From contig NZ_LVEN01000027.1 in the NCBI RefSeq assembly GCF_001686925.1, positions 868,001-932,000 of the forward strand: DNA of 64,000 nt, written 5' to 3'. Under the pieces are notes generated by a model. It saw only the letters and a program-made list of their open reading frames with translations. It was not told the origin of the DNA and did not search any database. Position 1 is the stretch's first letter, and each line of letters begins with the position of its first letter. The translations under genes were made by a program, and so were the position numbers. Source of the DNA: Flavobacterium piscis (GTDB taxonomy: Bacteria; Bacteroidota; Bacteroidia; Flavobacteriales; Flavobacteriaceae). Shown piece by piece: positions 20,068 to 29,047 of this stretch.

Positions 20068-21741
20068 ATGGAATTAAATAAGTACAGCAAAACCATCACT
20101 CAAGATCAAACACAACCTGCCGCGCAAGCGATGTTGTACGGAATTGGTTTAACTGAAGAAGATTTGAAAAAAGCACAAGTTGGTATTGTAAGCATGGGTT
20201 ACGATGGTAATACTTGCAACATGCACTTGAATGATTTAGCAAAAGATGTAAAGAAGGGTGTTTGGGATGTGGATCTGGTCGGACTTATTTTTAATACTAT
20301 TGGTGTTAGTGACGGAATTTCAAACGGAACTGAAGGGATGCGTTTTTCATTGGTTTCCCGTGATGTAATTGCTGATTCTATTGAAACAGTTGTGGGGGCA
20401 CAATGGTACGATGGTGTAATTGCGATTCCTGGTTGTGATAAAAATATGCCTGGTGCTTTGATTGCAATGGGAAGATTAAATCGTCCGTCGATGATGGTTT
20501 ACGGAGGATCAATTCATTCAGGAAAATGGAAAGGAGAATCTCTTAATATTGTTTCTGCTTTTGAGGCACTAGGAAAAAGAGTAAAAAACGAAATTACTCC
20601 GGAAGATTTTAAAGGTGTAATTCAAAATGCGTGTCCGGGAGCGGGAGCTTGCGGGGGAATGTATACTGCAAATACTATGTCTTCAGCAATTGAAGCATTA
20701 GGAATGAGTTTGCCATATAGTTCTTCTAATCCTGCATTGAGTCAGGAAAAAAGAGACGAATGTATGGCTGCTGGAGCTGCTATTAAAATTTTATTAGAAA
20801 AAGATATTAAGCCAAGAGATATTATGACTCGCAAGGCTTTCGAAAATGCTATTACAATAGTAGCCGTTTTAGGAGGTTCTACAAATGCAGTGATGCACTT
20901 AATTGCAATGGCTCATGCGGTTGATGTCAAGATTACTTTGGATGATTTTCAGGCTATTAATGACAGAACGCCAGTATTGGCCGACATGAAGCCAAGTGGT
21001 AAATATATGATGGAAGATATTCATGAAGTTGGAGGAATTCCTTCAGTAATGAAATATTTATTGAAAGTAGGATTGATTCATGGAGATTGTTTGACAGTTA
21101 CCGGGAAAACTGTAGCTGAGAACTTGGCTTCAACTCCGGATTTACAAGATGGACAAGAAGTAATTCATGAAATTCAAAAAGCATTAAAACCAACAGGAAA
21201 TATTCAGGTTTTATATGGGAATCTTGCTTCTGAAGGTGCTGTTGCAAAGATCAGCGGAAAAGAAGGAGAATATTTTGAAGGTCCGGCTGTAGTTTTTGAA
21301 GGAGAATTTGAAGTAATTCCAGGCCTTGAAGCCGGAAAAATTAAACCGGGTAGTGTAGTCGTCATCAGGTATTGTGGACCAAAAGGTGGTCCAGGGATGC
21401 CTGAAATGCTGAAGCCTACATCGGCCATTATTGGGGCCGGATTAGGAAGTACTTGTGCTCTTATCACTGACGGTAGGTTCTCTGGAGGTTCACATGGCTT
21501 TGTCGTAGGACATATTACACCAGAGGCTTATGATGGTGGTGGTATTGCACTGGTAAAAGATGGAGATTTAATTGCCATTGATGCTGTAAAAAACACCATT
21601 GATCTTAAAATTTCTGACGAAGAATTTGCAGCTAGAAAAGCGGCTTGGGTACAACCACCGTTGAAAGTTACAAAAGGAGTTTTGCTTAAATACGCAAGAT
21701 CGGTTTCAAGCGCTTCTACAGGTTGTGTTACCGATAACTAA
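20068..21741 (+). CDS. ilvD: Dihydroxy-acid dehydratase
   Basis: IlvD is the Fe-S dehydratase giving 2-oxoisovalerate and 2-oxo-3-methylvalerate. At 557 aa it is of standard length. Cluster cysteines are in PGCDKNMPG and [18 protein letters not shown], and C-terminal signatures are [14 protein letters not shown] and [21 protein letters not shown]. It is the first structural gene after the Ile/Val attenuator. Confidence 0.97.
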   Translation: MELNKYSKTITQDQTQPAAQAMLYGIGLTEEDLKKAQVGIVSMGYDGNTCNMHLNDLAKDVKKGVWDVDLVGLIFNTIGVSDGISNGTEGMRFSLVSRDVIADSIETVVGAQWYDGVIAIPGCDKNMPGALIAMGRLNRPSMMVYGGSIHSGKWKGESLNIVSAFEALGKRVKNEITPEDFKGVIQNACPGAGACGGMYTANTMSSAIEALGMSLPYSSSNPALSQEKRDECMAAGAAIKILLEKDIKPRDIMTRKAFENAITIVAVLGGSTNAVMHLIAMAHAVDVKITLDDFQAINDRTPVLADMKPSGKYMMEDIHEVGGIPSVMKYLLKVGLIHGDCLTVTGKTVAENLASTPDLQDGQEVIHEIQKALKPTGNIQVLYGNLASEGAVAKISGKEGEYFEGPAVVFEGEFEVIPGLEAGKIKPGSVVVIRYCGPKGGPGMPEMLKPTSAIIGAGLGSTCALITDGRFSGGSHGFVVGHITPEAYDGGGIALVKDGDLIAIDAVKNTIDLKISDEEFAARKAAWVQPPLKVTKGVLLKYARSVSSASTGCVTDN

Positions 21742-21911
21742 TTAAATAACAATATCAAAAATCAATGACAATGACAATAACAATATCAAAAATCAAATAG
21801 CAAAAAAAACAAAAAATCAATTTAGAATTTATCGTTGAAATTGATTTTTGACATTGCCATTGAATTTTGATATTGATATTGAATTTTGAAATTGATAAAA
21901 CAAAATATACT
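21742..21911 (+). repeat. ilvD-ilvB spacer of AATATCAAAAATCAA words and complement
   Basis: The 5' half repeats ACAATATCAAAAATCAA and AATGACAAT (about 21751-21822). The 3' half carries TTGATTTTTGACATTGCCATTG and ATTGATATTGAATTTTGA words (about 21840-21893). The arms pair into a long low-complexity stem inside the operon. The ilvB frame reads upstream into this repeat, which argues against the upstream start codon. Confidence 0.6.
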
Positions 21912-23600
21912 ATGAAAATATCAGGGGCAGAAGCCGTTATAAGATGTTTATTAGCAGAAGGAGTAGACTTGGTTTATGGGTATCCGGGAGGAGCAATCAT
22001 GCCTGTTTATGACGAATTATATAAATTTCAGGACCAATTACACCATGTTTTGGTACGCCATGAACAAGGTGCAACACACGCAGCTCAGGGATACGCCAGA
22101 GCGACAGGAAAAGTTGGTGTAGCGATTGCTACTTCAGGACCTGGAGCAACAAATCTAGTTACCGGAATTGCAGATGCTCAAATCGATTCCACACCAATGG
22201 TTTGTATTACAGGCCAGGTTGGAAAACATTTATTGGGTTCTGATGCTTTTCAGGAAACGGATATTATCGGAATTTCGACTCCGGTTACCAAATGGAATTA
22301 TCAGGTTACAGAAGCCTCTGAAATTCCTGAAATCATTGCAAAAGCATTTTATATTGCACGTTCCGGTCGTCCGGGGCCTGTATTGATTGATATTACTAAA
22401 AACGCTCAGTTTGATGAGTTCGAATTTAGTTACGAAAAATGTACGGCAATTAGAAGTTATGTTCCGGTTCCGAAATTAAATCTGGACAAAGTTGCCGAAG
22501 CTGCTACTTTAATTAATAGTGCTAAAAAACCTTTTATCGTTTTTGGTCAGGGAATAATTCTTGGTCAGGCCGAAGAACAGTTAAAAGCATTGATCGAAAA
22601 GTCAGGAATACCGGCAGGTTGGACAATTTTAGGACTTTCGGCTTTACCTACGGATCATCCATTAAATGTTGGGATGTTAGGGATGCATGGAAATTATGCA
22701 CCAAATTTACTGACAAACGAATGTGATGTTTTAATTGCATTAGGAATGCGTTTTGATGATCGTGTTACCGGAAATCTAAAGACTTACGCAAAACAAGCAA
22801 AAGTTATTCATTTTGAAATTGATCCTGCGGAAGTTGATAAAAACGTAAAAACCGAAGTAGCTGTTTTAGGAGATGTAAAAGAAGCCCTGAATGCCTTATT
22901 GCCATTGATTGAATCAAAATCACATGATTTGTGGCATAATGAATTTAAAGAATTACTTAAGATAGAAGTAGAGACGGTTATAAATGAAGAGCTGAACCCA
23001 ACGAATAATAAAGGTATTTCTATGGGCGAAACTATGGAAATGATTAACAAACACTCAAAAGGTGATGCCATTATTGTTTCAGATGTAGGACAGCACCAGA
23101 TGTTTGCTTGTCGTTATGCTAAGTTTAATACCACCAAAAGTAATATTACTTCAGGAGGTTTAGGAACTATGGGATTTGCATTGCCAGCTGCAATTGGAGC
23201 TAAGATGGGAAGACCGGATCGTGAAGTAGTTGCCATTATTGGAGACGGAGGATTTCAGATGACCATTCAGGAATTAGGTACAATTTTCCAGACTAAAGTT
23301 CCTGTGAAAATTGTCATCTTAAACAACGAATTTTTAGGAATGGTGCGTCAGTGGCAGGAATTATTTTTCGATAACAGATATGCTTCGACAAATATGACCA
23401 ATCCAAACTTTGTCGCCATTGCAGAAGGATATTACATTAAATCTAAAAAAGTAACACAAAGAGAAGATTTGGATGCTGCTGTAGCCGAAATGATGGCTTC
23501 AAAAGATTCGTATTTCTTAGAAGTTATGGTCGAAAAAGAGAATAATGTATTCCCAATGATTCCAACAGGAGCGTGTGTTTCTGAAATTAGATTAAGCTAG
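21912..23600 (+). CDS. ilvB: Acetolactate synthase, large (catalytic) subunit
   Basis: This TPP-dependent enzyme makes acetolactate and acetohydroxybutyrate. It starts at MKISGAEAVIRCLLAEGVD (562 aa). Fifteen further upstream codons fall in the word-repeat spacer and were not used. The activating Glu is in VRHEQGATHAAQGYARATGK, the FAD region reads LGMRFDDRVTGN, and the TPP-Mg motif is IIGDGGFQMTIQELGT. It pairs with ilvN downstream. Confidence 0.96.
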   Translation: MKISGAEAVIRCLLAEGVDLVYGYPGGAIMPVYDELYKFQDQLHHVLVRHEQGATHAAQGYARATGKVGVAIATSGPGATNLVTGIADAQIDSTPMVCITGQVGKHLLGSDAFQETDIIGISTPVTKWNYQVTEASEIPEIIAKAFYIARSGRPGPVLIDITKNAQFDEFEFSYEKCTAIRSYVPVPKLNLDKVAEAATLINSAKKPFIVFGQGIILGQAEEQLKALIEKSGIPAGWTILGLSALPTDHPLNVGMLGMHGNYAPNLLTNECDVLIALGMRFDDRVTGNLKTYAKQAKVIHFEIDPAEVDKNVKTEVAVLGDVKEALNALLPLIESKSHDLWHNEFKELLKIEVETVINEELNPTNNKGISMGETMEMINKHSKGDAIIVSDVGQHQMFACRYAKFNTTKSNITSGGLGTMGFALPAAIGAKMGRPDREVVAIIGDGGFQMTIQELGTIFQTKVPVKIVILNNEFLGMVRQWQELFFDNRYASTNMTNPNFVAIAEGYYIKSKKVTQREDLDAAVAEMMASKDSYFLEVMVEKENNVFPMIPTGACVSEIRLS

Positions 23601-23607
23601 GAAAAAG

Positions 23608-23675
23608 TTTCAGGTTTCAGGTTTTTTTTGTTTCAGGTTGTAGGACCTGAAACCTGAAACCTGAAACAAAAAAAA
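23608..23675 (+). repeat. ilvB-ilvN spacer hairpin of TTTCAGG words
   Basis: Repeated TTTCAGGTTTCAGG (23608-23639) is followed by the complementary CCTGAAACCTGAAACC series (23646-23675). It forms a near-perfect long hairpin in an 87 bp spacer within the operon. Confidence 0.75.
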
Positions 23676-23687
23676 CTAAAAAATAAC

Positions 23688-24209
23688 ATGGAAGATAAAA
23701 CATTTACCATATCGGTATACTCAGAAAATAATGTGGGTTTGTTGAATAGAATATCAGGAATATTCTTAAAGCGACACATTAATATATTAAGTCTAAACGT
23801 TTCAGAATCAGAAATAGAGAATGTTTCAAGATTTATTATTGTAGTAAATACAACTGAGAAGTGGGTTCAGAATATCGTTGGACAAATTGAAAAACAAATT
23901 GAAGTAATAAAAGCTTTTTATCACACTGATGAAGAGACTATTTACCTTGAAAATGCTTTATTCAAAATCGCTTCAAGTTTGTTGTTTGATGAAAAACAAA
24001 TTCAAAATATCATTAAAGAAAGCCAGGCAACAATAGTAACCGTTTCTCGTGATTTCTTCGTGATTTCAAAATCAGGAAGACGTTCTGAAATTGAAGAATT
24101 GTATGCGAAATTTAAACCTTACGGCATTATGCAATTTGTACGTTCGGGCAGAATATCGGTTTCTAAACAAAAAATGGAAATTTCAAGTTTGTTAGAAACA
24201 TTCAAATAG
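23688..24209 (+). CDS. ilvN: Acetolactate synthase, small (regulatory) subunit
   Basis: The 173 aa regulatory subunit has an N-terminal ACT domain (about 4-75) with FTISVYSENNVGLLNRISGIF, then a C-terminal ALS_ss_C-like domain (TIVTVSRDFFVISKSGRRSEI). It normally activates IlvB and gives valine feedback inhibition. It lies between ilvB and ilvC in the usual order. Confidence 0.94.
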   Translation: MEDKTFTISVYSENNVGLLNRISGIFLKRHINILSLNVSESEIENVSRFIIVVNTTEKWVQNIVGQIEKQIEVIKAFYHTDEETIYLENALFKIASSLLFDEKQIQNIIKESQATIVTVSRDFFVISKSGRRSEIEELYAKFKPYGIMQFVRSGRISVSKQKMEISSLLETFK

Positions 24210-24272
24210 TATCATCTTAGTTATATATTATCAATTATTAAAATACAACATTCATTAAATATTAAAAACAAA

Positions 24273-25742
24273 ATGGCAAATTATTTCAATACATTACCAC
24301 TTAGATTACAATTAGAACAATTAGGTGTTTGCGAATTTATGGAGCAGTCAGAATTTGCAGACGGAATTGCAGCTTTAGCAGGAAAAAAAGTTGTTATTGT
24401 AGGCTGTGGTGCACAAGGTTTGAATCAGGGTTTAAATATGAGAGATTCTGGATTAGACATTTCATATGCATTACGTGCAGATGCAATAGCTGAAAAAAGA
24501 GCTTCTTATAAAAATGCTACTGAAAACGGTTTTACAGTAGGTACTTACGAAGAATTAATTCCAACTGCTGATCTAGTTTGTAACTTAACACCAGATAAAC
24601 AACATACTGCTGTAGTTACTGCCATTATGCCATTAATGAAACAAGGTTCGACTTTAGCATATTCTCACGGTTTTAATATTGTTGAAGAAGGAATGCAGAT
24701 TCGTAAAGATATTACAGTAATTATGTGTGCTCCTAAATGTCCTGGTTCTGAGGTTCGTGAAGAATATAAAAGAGGATTTGGTGTACCAACACTTATTGCA
24801 GTTCACCCGGAGAATGATCCAAACAATTTTGGTTTAGATCAGGCAAAAGCTTATGCTGTAGCAACCGGAGGACACAAAGCAGGAGTTTTAAAATCATCAT
24901 TTGTAGCTGAAGTAAAATCAGATTTAATGGGTGAGCAAACTATCCTTTGCGGATTATTGCAAACAGGATCTATTTTATGTTTTGACAAAATGGTTGAAAA
25001 AGGAATTGATCCTGCTTATGCTTCAAAATTAATTCAATACGGGTGGGAAACAATCACTGAAGCTTTGAAACATGGTGGTATTACAAACATGATGGATCGT
25101 TTGTCTAATCCTGCAAAAATCGAAGCTTACGAAATTGCAGAAGAATTAAAAGACATCATGCGTCCTTTATTCCAAAAGCATCAGGATGATATCATTTCAG
25201 GAGAATTCTCAAGAACAATGATGATTGACTGGGCTAATGATGATAAGAATTTATTGACATGGAGAGCTGCTACAGGAGAAACTAATTTTGAGAAAACAGC
25301 TCCTACGGATGCTCCAATTTCTGAACAGGAATATTTTGATAATGGCGTTTTAATGATTGCAATGGTTAAAGCTGGTGTAGAATTGGCTTTCGAAACAATG
25401 ACTGAAGCTGGAATCATTGAAGAATCAGCATATTATGAGTCCTTACACGAATTGCCATTGATTGCTAATACCATAGCAAGAAAAAAATTATTTGAAATGA
25501 ACCGTGTTATCTCGGATACAGCAGAATATGGTTGTTACTTATTTGACCACGCTTGTAAACCGTTATTGGAAAATTACATGAAAACTGTTGAAACTAACAT
25601 TATAGGAAAACCATTTTCAACTTCTAACGGAGTAGATAATGCTATCTTAATTGCGGTAAATAAAGAAATTCGTCAACATCCTATTGAAGAAGTAGGAGCA
25701 TGGTTGAGAGAATCGATGACTGCAATGAAAAAAATTGGATAA
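24273..25742 (+). CDS. ilvC: Ketol-acid reductoisomerase, class II
   Basis: The 489 aa length marks the class II enzyme with a duplicated knotted C-terminal domain, as in E. coli. The NADPH-binding Rossmann motif is [21 protein letters not shown]. Metal-binding acidic residues are expected in [12 protein letters not shown] and in the second knotted half near [15 protein letters not shown]. It completes ilvDBNC; no ilvA or ilvE follows. Confidence 0.96.
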   Translation: MANYFNTLPLRLQLEQLGVCEFMEQSEFADGIAALAGKKVVIVGCGAQGLNQGLNMRDSGLDISYALRADAIAEKRASYKNATENGFTVGTYEELIPTADLVCNLTPDKQHTAVVTAIMPLMKQGSTLAYSHGFNIVEEGMQIRKDITVIMCAPKCPGSEVREEYKRGFGVPTLIAVHPENDPNNFGLDQAKAYAVATGGHKAGVLKSSFVAEVKSDLMGEQTILCGLLQTGSILCFDKMVEKGIDPAYASKLIQYGWETITEALKHGGITNMMDRLSNPAKIEAYEIAEELKDIMRPLFQKHQDDIISGEFSRTMMIDWANDDKNLLTWRAATGETNFEKTAPTDAPISEQEYFDNGVLMIAMVKAGVELAFETMTEAGIIEESAYYESLHELPLIANTIARKKLFEMNRVISDTAEYGCYLFDHACKPLLENYMKTVETNIIGKPFSTSNGVDNAILIAVNKEIRQHPIEEVGAWLRESMTAMKKIG

Positions 25743-26230
25743 TAAATTGGGAATTACCACAGATTCGATTGTGGAATTTGCACTGTATCTTTGTTTTATA
25801 TGATATTTTGAATTAGTAAGCACTTATTAAAAAAAATGGATATAGATGCATATTGCATTCACTTAGCTTCTACTAGTAAGCAAGTTAAGTGAAGCTAATC
25901 CCTAATGAAGGTGTATATTGTCAAAAAATATACTTGTTGAAGTCATTATAATTAATAAGGATGCTGCTATTTTCGAAATAGAATATTGCATTGTAATACA
26001 GAATTACAAAATTAATTGTTATTGAGATTGTTAAAATAAAGGCATGGTATTCATTTATCATGCCTTTTTTGCAACATGCTTTTTTGTTAAAAAAAGTAAA
26101 ATTTTGCAGTAAACGTATAAAAAGCTTATATTTTTTTTAATATGTGTTTTTTTTAGACAAAATTTATGAATTAAATAATTTTAAGAATACGTTGATATTT
26201 AATACATTTATAAAAAAATTCCACAAACAT
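25743..26230. other. Long gene-free stretch between ilvC and acs
   Basis: The 488 bp hold no convincing gene. They contain an inverted repeat (TTAGCTTC at 25863-25870 with GAAGCTAA at 25891-25898, enclosing TACTAGTA), an 18-codon ORF beginning at 25837 with no distinguishing features, and a terminator at 26038-26070. An annotator could extend acs upstream by 29 codons into this stretch, but the residues there are not family-like. Confidence 0.5.
26038..26070 (+). terminator. Rho-independent terminator upstream of acs
   Basis: AAAGGCATG (26038-26046) pairs with CATGCCTTT (26059-26067), followed by T residues. It ends either the ilv transcript about 300 nt after ilvC or a separate small RNA in this gap. 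Confidence 0.85.
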
Positions 26231-28141
26231 ATGAGTTATTATAAAATTGAAAATTTAGAACAATATTTTAAACATTACAATAAGTCAATAAGGGAGCCAA
26301 GGAAGTTTTGGGGAAAGATTGCTGAAGAAAATTTTACCTGGTACCAACAATGGGAGAAAGTAGTTGATTTTAATATGGCTGATGCCGAAGTGAAGTGGTT
26401 TACTGACGCAAAAGTTAACATTACCAAGAATTGCATCGATAGACACTTAAGTAAAAGAGGAGAAAAAACGGCGATTATTTTTGAACCAAATGATCCCTCA
26501 GAAAGTGCTTTACATATAACGTATAACGAACTATACGAAAGAGTTTCGAAAATGGCGAATGTTTTGCGTGAGCAGGGAGTTCGCAAAGGAGACCGAGTTT
26601 GTATTTATTTGCCAATGATTCCTGAATTAGCAGTTGCAGTATTGGCTTGTGCCAGAATAGGAGCAATTCATTCGGTTATTTTTGCTGGATTTTCAGCTTC
26701 TGCTGTTTCTGCAAGAATTAACGATTGCGAGTGTAAAATGGTAATTACTTCAGATGGAGGTTACAGAGGAAATAAGAACATTGATCTAAAAGGAATTGTA
26801 GATGAGGCATTAGATACCTGCCCAACTGTTTCTGGTGTTTTGGTTGTAAAAAGAACAAACACAGAGGTTAAAATGAAAGAAGGACGTGACCAATGGTTAC
26901 AGCCTTTATTAGACGTAGCTTTAGATAATAGTGTTGCCGAAATAATGGATGCCGAAGATCCTTTGTTTATTTTGTATACTTCAGGATCTACAGGAAAGCC
27001 TAAAGGAATGGTACATACCACAGCCGGATATATGGTGTATACTGCCTATACTTTTAAAAACGTTTTTAGTCACGAAGAAAATGATATTTTCTGGTGTACT
27101 GCAGATATTGGCTGGATTACCGGTCACTCATATATATTATACGGACCATTATTAAACGGTGGAACAACCGTAATTTTTGAAGGAGTTCCTTCTTATCCGG
27201 ATTTTAGCCGTTTTTGGGATATTATCGAAAAACACAAAGTAACTCAGTTTTATACAGCTCCAACCGCTATTCGTTCATTAGCAAAAGAAAGTTTAGATTA
27301 TATTCAAAAATATCCTCTAAAATCGCTTAAAGTAATTGGATCAGTAGGAGAGCCAATCAACGAAGAAGCATGGCACTGGTTTAATGACCATGTTGGAGAT
27401 AAAAGATGTCCGGTGGTTGATACTTGGTGGCAAACAGAAACTGGCGGAATCATGATTTCTCCAATTGCTTTTGTAACACCAACAAAACCAACTTATGCAA
27501 CTTTGCCTTTACCGGGAATTCAACCCGTTTTAATGGATGAAAAACGTAATGAAATAGAAGGAAATCAGGTTGTGGGTAGTTTGTGTATCAAATTTCCATG
27601 GCCAGGAATTGCCAGAACGATTTGGGGAGATCACCAACGTTATAAAGACACTTATTTCTCGTCTTTCCCTGGAAAATATTTTACAGGAGACGGAGCTTTA
27701 AGAGACGAAGTTGGTTACTACAGAATCACTGGTAGAGTAGATGATGTTGTAATTGTTTCCGGACATAATTTAGGTACAGCTCCTATCGAAGACGCGATCA
27801 ACGAGCATCCTGCTGTGGCTGAATCTGCAATTGTTGGATTTCCACATGATATTAAAGGAAATGCTTTATATGGTTTCGTAATTCTAAAAGAAACAGGAGA
27901 GTATAGAGACAGAGCAAATTTAACCAAAGAGATCAATCAATACATTTCTGATCATATTGGGCCAATTGCAAAACTGGATAAAATTCAGTTCGTGTCTGGT
28001 TTGCCAAAAACACGTTCAGGAAAAATTATGCGTAGAATTTTACGTAAGATTGCCGAAGGCGATTATTCTAATTTTGGAGATACTTCAACGTTATTGAATC
28101 CTGAAATTGTAGAAGAAATTAAGAACGAAAGAATTTCTTAA
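26231..28141 (+). CDS. acs: Acetyl-CoA synthetase
   Basis: This AMP-forming acetate:CoA ligase has 636 aa from MSYYKIENLEQYF, close to the family length of about 650. Adenylation motifs are ILYTSGSTGKPKGMVHT, WWQTETGG and YFTGDGALRD. The C-terminal catalytic/acetylation Lys lies in KTRSGKIMRRILRK. A 29-codon upstream extension was rejected as low-complexity AT-rich sequence. It is transcribed alone, with terminators on both sides, and its product feeds acetate into central metabolism. Confidence 0.96.
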   Translation: MSYYKIENLEQYFKHYNKSIREPRKFWGKIAEENFTWYQQWEKVVDFNMADAEVKWFTDAKVNITKNCIDRHLSKRGEKTAIIFEPNDPSESALHITYNELYERVSKMANVLREQGVRKGDRVCIYLPMIPELAVAVLACARIGAIHSVIFAGFSASAVSARINDCECKMVITSDGGYRGNKNIDLKGIVDEALDTCPTVSGVLVVKRTNTEVKMKEGRDQWLQPLLDVALDNSVAEIMDAEDPLFILYTSGSTGKPKGMVHTTAGYMVYTAYTFKNVFSHEENDIFWCTADIGWITGHSYILYGPLLNGGTTVIFEGVPSYPDFSRFWDIIEKHKVTQFYTAPTAIRSLAKESLDYIQKYPLKSLKVIGSVGEPINEEAWHWFNDHVGDKRCPVVDTWWQTETGGIMISPIAFVTPTKPTYATLPLPGIQPVLMDEKRNEIEGNQVVGSLCIKFPWPGIARTIWGDHQRYKDTYFSSFPGKYFTGDGALRDEVGYYRITGRVDDVVIVSGHNLGTAPIEDAINEHPAVAESAIVGFPHDIKGNALYGFVILKETGEYRDRANLTKEINQYISDHIGPIAKLDKIQFVSGLPKTRSGKIMRRILRKIAEGDYSNFGDTSTLLNPEIVEEIKNERIS

Positions 28142-28167
28142 TTTTAAAAATAAATAGATAAATAAAA

Positions 28168-28198
28168 ATGCCTCTTAAAAAATTAAGAGGCATTTTTT
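28168..28198 (+). terminator. acs terminator
   Basis: ATGCCTCTTAA (28168-28178) and TTAAGAGGCAT (28183-28193) form a perfect 11 bp stem with an AAAA loop, then T6. Confidence 0.9.
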
Positions 28199-28227
28199 AT
28201 ATGTGTAAATTAACGAAGTTTAATATT

Positions 28228-28380
28228 GTCAGACTTAGTGAAGTCGAAGTCCCGCAAAATGATTCAGCTCAATTTTGTCATTCCGAGGAACGAGGAATCT
28301 CCGCAAGTAATTCCGCAAACAAAATTGCCAATCTTTGTAGAGTCTCTTACGGAGATTCCTCGTTCCTCGGAATGACAAAA
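28228..28380. repeat. Two dispersed intergenic repeats after acs
   Basis: GTCAGACTTAGTGAAGTCGA and the following AGTCCCG (28228-28254) are a copy of the 11674 family. It is followed by a long inverted repeat: TTTTGTCATTCCGAGGAACG, then AGGAATCTCCG (28273-28303), mirrored by CGGAGATTCCTCGTTCC and TCGGAATGACAAAA (28350-28380). A 126-codon frame across this stretch is an artefact of the repeats. Confidence 0.8.
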
Positions 28381-28448
28381 TTTCACTACAAAAATTTTGA
28401 CAATTTAAAACTTAAATTTCCTTATATAACTTATATGGTTTATTTTTT

Positions 28449-29045
28449 TTACTTAATCCCTAATCTAGATTTCAACTTCAAAAACAACAGTGCAATTTTA
28501 TACGCATCTTCAGAAGAGGAATTTCGATCACTTTTTGGAATTTTGTAAATTTCACTTAAATCATCCAAAGAAAACTGCTTGTCATTGATATCCATTAATT
28601 TTCTGTACATCATGTCGATATCCAATGCTTCATTTTTCAATCTTCCACAATCCAGACGCTCTAAAGCCGAATTTAGCATTTCGATATCAAAATTAATATG
28701 ATGCCCTACTAAAATAGAATTGCCTATAAAGTTAACAAATGCTTCAATAGCATCTGGTTCAGGCATTTTAAGCATTTTGCTTTCAATAATAAACTCATTC
28801 GAAAGTCCGTTATCCTGCAAAAATTTGTATTGAAGCAGAACAGCTTCGAAATTGTCTTTTATTACAATTCCATCATCAATTACTGAAAAAGCACCCAAAG
28901 ATAAGATAACATCTTTATTGGGGTTTAACCCGGAAGTCTCAGTAGATAAAACTACAAATCTGTTTGGTTTTGTTTCGAATTTAGTCAGGTAGTCTTTCCA
29001 GAAGTCCGGATAGTCTTTATTGATATTTTTAATCCAGTCTAGCAT
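28449..29045 (-). CDS. DnaQ-fold exonuclease-like protein with altered active site
   Basis: The 198 aa protein resembles DEDDh 3'-5' exonucleases of the PolC/DnaQ group. Exo I is VVLSTETSGLNP near 31-42, Exo II is GHHINFDIEML with Asp120, and Exo III is SSSEDAYKIA with Asp180. The first catalytic Asp (DTET in active members) is Ser34, and the His five residues before the last Asp is Asn175. Two of the five active-site residues are therefore missing, and the protein may bind rather than cut nucleic acid. It is 2 nt downstream of the CNB-CBS-DUF294 gene, a partnership often seen in bacteria. Confidence 0.82.
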   Translation of the reverse strand: MLDWIKNINKDYPDFWKDYLTKFETKPNRFVVLSTETSGLNPNKDVILSLGAFSVIDDGIVIKDNFEAVLLQYKFLQDNGLSNEFIIESKMLKMPEPDAIEAFVNFIGNSILVGHHINFDIEMLNSALERLDCGRLKNEALDIDMMYRKLMDINDKQFSLDDLSEIYKIPKSDRNSSSEDAYKIALLFLKLKSRLGIK

Positions 29046-29047
29046 AC

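Noticed and set aside
25837..25893. 18-codon ORF after ilvC as a leader peptide
   Set aside because: No codon run for a relevant amino acid and the terminator is about 145 nt away, so attenuation is not supported.
28168..28548. 126-codon plus-strand ORF after acs
   Set aside because: It spans the acs terminator and two dispersed repeats and ends inside the exonuclease gene on the other strand; no protein-like pattern.
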